From Spirochaetia bacterium (lineage in GTDB: Bacteria; Spirochaetota; Spirochaetia; PWKH01), in NCBI GenBank assembly GCA_007128345.1, contig SKXS01000226.1, positions 1 through 18,125 on the forward strand: DNA of 18,125 bases. Reading direction: 5' to 3'. This document shows, in pieces, positions 13,182 to 18,125 of this stretch. Every line of letters begins with the position of its first letter. The first letter of the stretch is position 1. The translations under genes and the position numbers were made by a program. The notes under the pieces were generated by a model. The model made no database searches, had not been told where the DNA came from, and was given only the letters and a program-made list of their open reading frames with translations.

Positions 13182-13841
13182 ATGGCATCTGATACGAAGA
13201 GCATCATATACACGGCAGTATTTGTCATCTTATTCACTTTCCTTACGGTCATGCGCGCCTGGTTCAGGATAACTACGGGAGCTTACCGGGACGGTATAAC
13301 ATCCCGACGTGAGGGATGGAGACTCGTCATCATCCGCTGGATATTCGGGATACCGCTGTTTGCATTCGTCGCCATGTACATCGGATTCCCCGGGCATGCC
13401 GGGTGGAGCTACATCCCCCTGCCGACACCGGTGAGGTTTGCTGGAGTTATAATCTCCTGTGCTGCCCTCTACACCATACTTCTCGTGCACCGGGAGCTGG
13501 GCAGATGCTTCTCCAGCAGCCTGGTCATCAGGACCGACCATCGGCTGGTACGGACGGGACCCTACGGACTGGTCAGGCACCCCATGTACAGCGCCTATTT
13601 GCTGCTGTTCATTGGGGCGTTTTTCATATCTGAGAACTGGGTCATCGGGGTTACGGGGACCGCGGTAATCGTCACCCTCATGACCTTGCGCATCGTCAGG
13701 GAGGAGGAGCTGCTGTGTGAACGTTTCGGTGACGAGTACGAGCAGTACCGCCGATCTACCGGCATGTTCATTCCCTTGAGGCGTACCCTGCTGGAGCGCA
13801 GGACAGCGAAGGCGAGCAGTGAAACGTATACACCTCATTAA
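13182..13841 (+). CDS. isoprenylcysteine carboxyl methyltransferase / PEMT-like integral membrane methyltransferase
   Basis: Membrane S-adenosylmethionine-dependent methyltransferase of the ICMT/phospholipid methyltransferase superfamily, 219 residues. Hydrophobic segments lie at about 9-30, 49-68, 84-103, 135-150 and 152-171. The family SAM-binding core is present: RLVRTGPYGLVRHPMYSAYL (121-140), then REEELLCERFGDEYEQYRRS (173-192) and FIP. Bacterial members methylate varied lipids or small molecules and rarely prenyl-cysteine proteins, so the substrate is open. No ribosome site precedes the ATG, and a promoter-like -10 sits 5 bases upstream. Its 3' end overlaps the radical SAM gene by 23 bases, which suggests coupled expression and perhaps a shared pathway. 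Confidence 0.88.
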   Translation: MASDTKSIIYTAVFVILFTFLTVMRAWFRITTGAYRDGITSRREGWRLVIIRWIFGIPLFAFVAMYIGFPGHAGWSYIPLPTPVRFAGVIISCAALYTILLVHRELGRCFSSSLVIRTDHRLVRTGPYGLVRHPMYSAYLLLFIGAFFISENWVIGVTGTAVIVTLMTLRIVREEELLCERFGDEYEQYRRSTGMFIPLRRTLLERRTAKASSETYTPH

Positions 13842-15150
13842 TCCCGCTTCTCCGGGATTTTCCATGAACCTGTTTCCCCCGTTAGCCCTGGCTGTCCTGG
13901 CTGCTTCTGTCCCTGATGCTTATGATACGGTTATCATAGATGAGAATGTGCAGCCGGTTTCGTTTGACTGCGATATAGCCGCCGTCAGCGCAAACACCTA
14001 CTCCATCAGACGTGCCTACGAAATATGTGCTGCATTTCGCCATCGCCGTATTCCCGTTGTGCTGGGAGGGAATCACCCTTCCATCATGTACGATGAGGCA
14101 TCAGCGCATGCTGATGCGGTGGTCGTCGGGGACGGTGAGGGGATGTGGGAACACCTGCTTGCGGACTTTGAAGCGAATCGTCTCCAGCCTCTCTACCATT
14201 CAGAACGCTGGAGCTTTGACCAGCTGATAATGCCCAGGAGGGACCTGCTGTCCCGGTCCTACCGGTTTTCCTCGCTGGAGACCGTCAGGGGATGTCCTTT
14301 CGACTGCGACTTCTGCTCGGTCACCCGGTTTCATGGGGCAGCATCCCGATGGAAACCCTTGGCCCACATAGAAAAAGAGCTTAAGGATCTCACCGGGAGG
14401 ACCCTGTTCATCGTTGATGACAACATTATTGGAGCCGGACAGGAATCTGGACAACGGGCACGAAAACTCTTTGAACTGCTCGGCTCCTATCGGGTCAAGT
14501 GGATGGCCCAGGCATCGATCAATATTGCTGATGATCCCGAAGTGCTGCGGACGGCCAGGGACAACGGGTGCCGATTTTTCTTCATTGGTTTCGAGTCCCT
14601 CAATCCTGAGGTGCTTAAATCTCTGAATAAACGACTGAATTTCCGCAGGAAGGATACCCCCTGCCGGGATATCGTAAAGCGTATCCACGACCAAGGAATC
14701 AGCATCATGGGGTCATTTATTGTCGGGACCGATTACGATACCCCTGAAACCATACGGGCTCTCGGTGAGTTCATAGCTGACTCCAGTATTGATATTCCCA
14801 ATGTGACAGTGCTTACACCCTATCCTGGAACCCGGGTATACGACAGGCTCAGGCGTGAAGGGCGTCTGTTCAATGACAAGTTCTGGCTGATGGACCCGGT
14901 CCCCCTCTTTACATTTGCTCCCAGTATGATCACTGTCGCAGAAATGCGGACCACACTTCTTGAAATGACGGAACGTCATGCAGGAATCTTTCAGGGTATG
15001 AAAAGTTTCTTAAAGACCATGCAGTATACGCACTCACTTTCCATAGCATCTTTTTCACTGGCTGAACGGCTGATGAACACACGTACTGCCAGAGACCGCC
15101 TGCTCTCTGATGCTCATGCGTCAGACGGACCTGCCTCCCAGCCGGTCTGA
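13819..15150 (+). CDS. B12-binding-domain radical SAM protein
   Basis: Radical SAM enzyme of 443 residues. The N-terminal Rossmann-like B12-binding-type domain (about 1-125) has GGNHPSIMYDEASAHADAV then VGDGEGMWEHLL, but I see no DxHxxG cobalamin-ligand motif, so base-off cobalamin binding by the usual histidine is doubtful. The radical SAM core begins with RGCPFDCDFC, with cluster cysteines C159, C163 and C166. It continues with FIVDDNIIG, GFESLNPEVLKSLNKR, GSFIVGTDYDTPE and LTPYPGTRVYDRLRREGRL, all typical of the B12/radical SAM group. The start is GTG 13819 with AGGCGAG upstream, inside the end of the methyltransferase gene. The substrate is unknown; related enzymes act in lipid, tetrapyrrole and natural-product methylation or cyclisation. 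The last 37 bases overlap the convergent GrpB gene. Confidence 0.9.
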   Translation: MKRIHLINPASPGFSMNLFPPLALAVLAASVPDAYDTVIIDENVQPVSFDCDIAAVSANTYSIRRAYEICAAFRHRRIPVVLGGNHPSIMYDEASAHADAVVVGDGEGMWEHLLADFEANRLQPLYHSERWSFDQLIMPRRDLLSRSYRFSSLETVRGCPFDCDFCSVTRFHGAASRWKPLAHIEKELKDLTGRTLFIVDDNIIGAGQESGQRARKLFELLGSYRVKWMAQASINIADDPEVLRTARDNGCRFFFIGFESLNPEVLKSLNKRLNFRRKDTPCRDIVKRIHDQGISIMGSFIVGTDYDTPETIRALGEFIADSSIDIPNVTVLTPYPGTRVYDRLRREGRLFNDKFWLMDPVPLFTFAPSMITVAEMRTTLLEMTERHAGIFQGMKSFLKTMQYTHSLSIASFSLAERLMNTRTARDRLLSDAHASDGPASQPV

Positions 15151-15653
15151 CTCGCCCATCTGTCAGCCTGATACTGAATCTTCCAGAATATGGGGTCCTT
15201 CGCTTCACAGTAGGCTCCCCGATCATGGCGGTACGTACGAGCTAAAATAACCTTTTCTGCGGCATACATCCGGCACGCATCTGGGTGGGTCCTGAGGTAA
15301 TCCCTGAAAAGCAGGGGAAACTGCTGATGCCAGCTGCCGAGCACCCGCACATGGAGATTCACCTTGGGCTCATCATGGCGCATGAAGAACCGTTTGGTCC
15401 GGTCGGGATTTTCAGGCAGATACACATAGGAGAGCTGTTCAAGTATATCCCGGTACGCATCTTCGGGAGTAAGGGAGGCCACCGATATCTGTATGTCAAT
15501 GATTGGCTTTGCCGCAAGGTTGGGGACGGAGGTGGAGCCGATGTGATCTATCCGCAGGGCAGTGCTTCCGAGGTGTTCTCTGATCTCCTGGGCACGCTTG
15601 CAGAACTGCTGTTTCCACATGGAATTCCATGGCACGACAGTTACCGGTTCCAT
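15114..15653 (-). CDS. GrpB family protein (nucleotidyltransferase-like fold)
   Basis: GrpB/UPF0157-type protein of 179 residues. The family signature DHIGSTSVPNLAAKPIIDIQI spans 36-56. It combines the GS motif (G39-S40) and a paired-acid strand (D53) of the nucleotidyltransferase superfamily. The C-terminal half has FFMRHDEPKVNLHVRVLG and FRDYLRTHPDACRMYAAEK, both usual in this family. Its activity is not established here; some relatives occur fused to dephospho-CoA kinase. The frame opens at 15683, but ATG 15653 is chosen because AGGAGG lies 7 bases upstream and family similarity starts at EPVTVVPWN. A TATGAT at 15685-15680 on the same strand is a possible -10. Its 3' end overlaps the radical SAM gene tail to tail. 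Confidence 0.9.
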   Translation of the reverse strand: MEPVTVVPWNSMWKQQFCKRAQEIREHLGSTALRIDHIGSTSVPNLAAKPIIDIQISVASLTPEDAYRDILEQLSYVYLPENPDRTKRFFMRHDEPKVNLHVRVLGSWHQQFPLLFRDYLRTHPDACRMYAAEKVILARTYRHDRGAYCEAKDPIFWKIQYQADRWASQTGWEAGPSDA

Positions 15654-15743
15654 AGGGTATCCTCCTAGATTCAACTGTATCATACTTGAGGGTAAATTGC
15701 ATATCTGGTTCTCTTATGGTAAGGTGACGCAAAGGAGTGAAAC

Positions 15744-16322
15744 ATGAGCAGCAAGCTGGATCGTCTCTCCTGGACCACGAGGGGACGGAAGAAAGTACAG
15801 GACTGTAGAATATTCTCAGTGTATGCGGTAGACCGGGAGAACAGCACCGGAGGCCTTGGTCAGTTTATTCAGCTCGAAGCTCCGAACTGGGTAACAGTCA
15901 TACCTCTGGTTATTGATGCAGAGGGCGGACAGCGGTTCCTCATGGTAAGCCAGTACCGGCACGGCAATGAAATGGTAACCCGTGAATTTCCTGCAGGAAC
16001 GGTGGAGATGGATGAGCCTCCCGCGGAAGCAGCCGCGCGGGAACTTCTGGAAGAAACCGGATACCAGGCAAAAGAACTGATTGAACTCGGCACCGTCTCT
16101 CCCAATCCTGCCTTTATGAGCAACCGGGTGACTACCTTCCTGGCAAGGGATCTGCATCTGGTGCAGGAGCAGGAACTCGACGAACATGAGCTCATAGACG
16201 TAGTATCTGAGCCGGTTGCAGATGTCATTTCCTCTATGGGTACGGGGGCCTACGATAACGGGATCATGATGATATCGCTGCTGTACTACCTCAGGTACGC
16301 AGGTCGACTGAACTCACAGTGA
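15744..16322 (+). CDS. Nudix hydrolase, ADP-ribose pyrophosphatase-like
   Basis: Cytoplasmic Nudix pyrophosphohydrolase of 192 residues. The Nudix box is perfect for GX5EX7REUXEEXGU: G85, E91, R99-E100 and E103-E104 with T105-G106-Y107, so Mg-dependent hydrolysis should be intact. The flanking sequence resembles NudF-type ADP-ribose/nucleoside-diphosphate-sugar hydrolases: an N-terminal strand region, then QYRHGNEMVTREFPAGTVE and the later SPNPAFMSNRVTTFLARDL. The exact substrate is inferred by similarity only. ATG 15744 has an AAGGAG site 7 bases upstream. The lipoprotein gene follows after 16 bases on the same strand, so the two may be cotranscribed. Confidence 0.92.
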   Translation: MSSKLDRLSWTTRGRKKVQDCRIFSVYAVDRENSTGGLGQFIQLEAPNWVTVIPLVIDAEGGQRFLMVSQYRHGNEMVTREFPAGTVEMDEPPAEAAARELLEETGYQAKELIELGTVSPNPAFMSNRVTTFLARDLHLVQEQELDEHELIDVVSEPVADVISSMGTGAYDNGIMMISLLYYLRYAGRLNSQ

Positions 16323-16338
16323 GGGTAAGGAGCGTCGT

Positions 16339-17049
16339 ATGAGCAGGCGGATTCTTGTGTTACTCCTGGCTGCCGGTATCATGGCAGCATCAGGCTGCAT
16401 GACCGGAAGCGGTGCGCAGGAAGAACCAGGCACCATTTCGGTGAGCGCAACGGGCACAGTAAGCCAAGCCCCCGATATAGCCAGGTTGTCCGTGGGGTAT
16501 GCATACCTTGCTGATACCACCCGGGAAGCCCGGGATGCAGTAAACCGGAGGATGCATGAGGTGATGGAGATACTGGCTAGGCAGGGAGTAGGAGAACAGC
16601 AGATCCAGCTTTCACAGCTATCCATCAGCCCTGAGTATACCTGGGGAGAACAGAGACGAATACTGACCGGACAGCGGGTCAGGCAGTCCCTCTACGTGAC
16701 GGTGGAGGAATTCGATACGCTGGGGAGTATCATTGATTCAATTGGCGATCTGCAGGGAATCGAATTGTCGTCTGTCATGTTCTCAATCAAGGATGCTGCA
16801 GAACTCCATGCCCAGGCGAGGGAACTGGCATTTGCACGGGCCCTAGCCAAGGCAGGCGAATTTGCCTCACTCAGCGGCATGACCCTGGGAGCTCCGTTGT
16901 CGATCCGGGAGGATTCGGCCGGCGCATACGAGCCCATACAGCCCGGCATGCTCCGTGCTGAGCTTGCCGATACATCGGAAACTGCAGTCCCAGGCGGAGA
17001 GCTGGAAATCAGTGTGCGGGTATCTGTAACGTTTGGGATGCATCGGTAG
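16339..17049 (+). CDS. SIMPL-domain (YggE/BP26-like) lipoprotein
   Basis: Predicted lipoprotein of 236 residues with a SIMPL domain (DUF541). The signal peptide MSRRILVLLLAAGIMAASGC ends in an ASGC lipobox with C20 as the lipidation site, matching the relaxed spirochaetal pattern. The mature part begins with the family strand TISVSATGTVSQAPDIARLS (32-51). It continues with long helices (TREARDAVNRRMHEVMEIL) and ARELAFARALAKAGEFASLSG (155-175), and ends in the terminal strand LEISVRVSVTFGM. SIMPL proteins are periplasmic or membrane-bound, and their function is poorly defined (oxidative stress and channel-like assemblies have been proposed for relatives). An AAGGAG ribosome site lies upstream. 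Its last 41 bases overlap the convergent PH-like gene. Confidence 0.92.
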   Translation: MSRRILVLLLAAGIMAASGCMTGSGAQEEPGTISVSATGTVSQAPDIARLSVGYAYLADTTREARDAVNRRMHEVMEILARQGVGEQQIQLSQLSISPEYTWGEQRRILTGQRVRQSLYVTVEEFDTLGSIIDSIGDLQGIELSSVMFSIKDAAELHAQARELAFARALAKAGEFASLSGMTLGAPLSIREDSAGAYEPIQPGMLRAELADTSETAVPGGELEISVRVSVTFGMHR

Positions 17050-17638
17050 CGTCATCATCCCGGTAGCGCCTGATCATCCGATTGAGCTCGTCGGCGATGC
17101 GGGCAGCCTGGAAATCCTCCAGCGCCCTTCCGAAGCTGTAGGTATGTCTGCTGCAGATTATGGAGATCTTTCCTTCATGGAAGCTCCGGGACGTAAAGGT
17201 TTGGTTTCGCTTGGTCGGGTTGATCGATTTGGTTGACGGGATATAGGACACACGGATGATGTCATGGAGTGAAAGCCGGGTACGATGCCCAATGGAGAAG
17301 AGGGTCTTGGCTATACATACCTGTTCAAGGGTGACTGCAACCTGCTCTGAAGCAAAAAAAGCCCAGATGTTTATTGCCAGGCACGCGGCAAAGACTAGAG
17401 TTATGCTGAGAAACGGGACAGCACCGAAGAGAGCAAATCGTGCCGACAGGATGAGCATGTTGCCCAGCCGTGAAGCCTCGAAGGGGATAACCAACGGAAG
17501 CATATTCAGGAAAAAGAAGAGGGTGACTGCGCAGAGCGTCAGCAGGACAGTTCTCCCCTTACGCATGGCAGGAACGGTGATGGTGTACCTGTCATCTGCC
17601 CTGCTGATTTTCACCCGCTGTTTTTCCTTAACAGCCAT
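17009..17638 (-). CDS. membrane protein with PH-like cytoplasmic tail, function unknown
   Basis: Product of 209 residues. A short basic N-terminus (MAVKEKQRVKISRADDR) is followed by hydrophobic stretches at about 29-52 and 62-97, the latter probably two helices or one long one. The C-terminal soluble part (98-209) has the pattern of a bacterial PH/YdbT-like fold: VAVTLEQVCIAKTLF, LSLHDIIRVSYI, KISIICSRHTYSFG and a closing amphipathic helix ARIADELNRMIRRYR. I infer this from pattern only. The start ATG at 17638 has no well-placed ribosome site. A near-perfect promoter puts the transcript start on the ATG itself. The 3' end overlaps the SIMPL lipoprotein gene tail to tail. No enzymatic motif is visible. 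Confidence 0.75.
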   Translation of the reverse strand: MAVKEKQRVKISRADDRYTITVPAMRKGRTVLLTLCAVTLFFFLNMLPLVIPFEASRLGNMLILSARFALFGAVPFLSITLVFAACLAINIWAFFASEQVAVTLEQVCIAKTLFSIGHRTRLSLHDIIRVSYIPSTKSINPTKRNQTFTSRSFHEGKISIICSRHTYSFGRALEDFQAARIADELNRMIRRYRDDDATDASQTLQIPAH

Positions 17639-17644
17639 AGGGTT

Positions 17645-17673
17645 ATTATACTCCTACGTTTTCCTTATGACAA
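17645..17673 (-). promoter_or_regulatory. strong sigma70 promoter, predicted leaderless transcript
   Basis: On the - strand, TTGTCA (17673-17668), a 17-base spacer and a perfect TATAAT (17650-17645), followed by AACCCT and then ATG at 17638. With a standard start 7 bases after the -10 box, transcription begins at the A of the ATG. The only SD-like GGAG lies within the spacer, upstream of the -10, so it would not be in the mRNA. Confidence 0.7.
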
Positions 17674-17700
17674 TGACATAATGTGTAAATCTGTTAAGAT
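17673..17700 (+). promoter_or_regulatory. divergent promoter, predicted leaderless transcript of the alkyltransferase-like gene
   Basis: ATGACA (17673-17678), a 16-base spacer and TAAGAT (17695-17700) are followed by ATTTCT and ATG 17707. Predicted transcription starts at the A of the ATG. No Shine-Dalgarno-like sequence exists in the preceding 25 bases. The -35 element abuts the -35 of the opposing promoter, sharing base 17673. Confidence 0.55.
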
Positions 17701-17706
17701 ATTTCT

Positions 17707-18042
17707 ATGAAAGAAGATTGGAGCCCATTTACCAAACGGGTATGTACAGTTATTGCAGCGGTTCCCCATGGACGGGTGGTAACCTACGGTCAGGCTGCCC
17801 GCTTGGCCGGCAATCCGAAGGGTGCGCGGCAGGTTGCGCGCATTCTCCATACCCTTTCCGATTCTCAGAAACTCCCCTGGCACCGGGTGCTGTCATCAGG
17901 CGGCTATATTCGGACCCCGTATCCCAGTAATGAAATCCAGCGTTCCGAGCTGCTCAGTGAGGGAGTCGTCTTTGTGTCGGAATTCAAGGTTGCTTTGGAC
18001 TGCTGCCAGTGGGATGTGCCTTATAACCGATTCTTCAGTTGA
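17707..18042 (+). CDS. alkyltransferase-like protein (MGMT DNA-binding fold, inactive)
   Basis: ATL-type protein of 111 residues, the length of the MGMT C-terminal domain alone. It resembles O6-alkylguanine-DNA methyltransferase through the helix-turn-helix VVTYGQAARLAGNPKGARQVARIL (24-47), with DNA-flipping Tyr27 and the arginine finger at Arg41. The active-site motif reads LPWHRVL (56-62), so Trp58 replaces the alkyl-accepting Cys of PCHRV. In known ATLs (for example S. pombe Atl1 and E. coli YbaZ) this change yields a protein that binds O6-alkylguanine without repairing it and flags the lesion for nucleotide excision repair. That role is inferred here. It is a stand-alone gene with no ribosome site and a promoter directly before the ATG. 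Its last 22 bases overlap the convergent gene at the right edge. Confidence 0.9.
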   Translation: MKEDWSPFTKRVCTVIAAVPHGRVVTYGQAARLAGNPKGARQVARILHTLSDSQKLPWHRVLSSGGYIRTPYPSNEIQRSELLSEGVVFVSEFKVALDCCQWDVPYNRFFS

Positions 18043-18125
18043 GGAAGTTCCAGGATCATAGGCACATGGCTGATACCCGCCTCAATGAAGTGCTTGCCCG
18101 ATGGGGTGAAGCCCAAATCCCGGTA
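18021..18125 (-). CDS. C-terminal fragment of a probable GNAT-like acetyltransferase (runs off the window)
   Basis: On the - strand the frame is open from the right edge to a TAA at 18023-18021, giving 34 residues. They begin YRDLGFTPSGKHFIEAG and end VPMILELPQLKNRL. The YRDLGF followed by a basic and then hydrophobic closing strand (PMILEL) resembles the last strands of GNAT acetyltransferases (the Y..LGF element). The length is too short for a firm call. It overlaps the alkyltransferase-like gene by 22 bases, tail to tail, like the two other convergent pairs nearby, which supports it as a real gene end. Confidence 0.5.
   Translation of the reverse strand, partial: YRDLGFTPSGKHFIEAGISHVPMILELPQLKNRL

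Overview
The window is chromosomal bacterial DNA, moderately GC-rich and densely coded, with no mobile element, CRISPR array, rRNA or tRNA visible. The gene set suggests a free-living member of the Spirochaetota. The clues are an RhlB-like DEAD-box helicase with a long basic tail, a relaxed lipobox on the SIMPL-domain lipoprotein, and the general look of the housekeeping genes. This assignment is an inference and is only moderately secure.

Layout. (1) Positions 1-8284, + strand: the 3' part of ftsK, a class IV PLP aminotransferase, an RhlB-like DEAD-box RNA helicase, a PlsC-type acyltransferase, and a 1240-residue protein. The last has the layout of an SF1 (DUF4011-type) helicase with a C-terminal Vsr/DUF559-like nuclease domain, but its key catalytic residues are replaced. 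A perfect 10-bp hairpin follows it. (2) Positions 8343-12552, - strand: a tight operon encoding a small secreted protein, a NapH/NosR-like membrane polyferredoxin, an OmpR-type response regulator and a HAMP histidine kinase. A second secreted-protein gene follows. Two copies of an 11-bp-phased direct repeat (GGTAAA-N5-GGTAAAGATTA) lie upstream of the two secreted-protein genes and look like binding sites of the response regulator. (3) Positions 12680-15150, + strand: a small four-helix membrane protein, an ICMT/PEMT-type methyltransferase and a B12-binding-domain radical SAM enzyme. (4) Positions 15114-18125: short, mostly single genes in alternating orientation. They are GrpB-like (-), Nudix hydrolase (+), SIMPL lipoprotein (+), a membrane protein with a PH-like tail (-), an alkyltransferase-like protein (+), and the C-terminus of a probable GNAT protein (-) running off the right edge.

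How parts work together. The kinase/regulator pair is translationally coupled to a membrane electron-transfer protein and flanked by secreted proteins that carry the putative operator. This reads as an envelope-sensing module that controls its own redox components. The methyltransferase and radical SAM genes overlap and may act on a common lipid or other substrate.

Most interesting signals: the apparent pseudo-helicase/pseudo-nuclease; the paired operators; three promoters that place the predicted transcription start on or next to the start codon of a gene lacking a Shine-Dalgarno site (leaderless), two of them back to back; a six-codon minicistron whose stop overlaps the helicase start; a hairpin that loops out the start codon of the pseudo-helicase; and three successive tail-to-tail gene overlaps. 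No region longer than about 130 bases lacks a gene.
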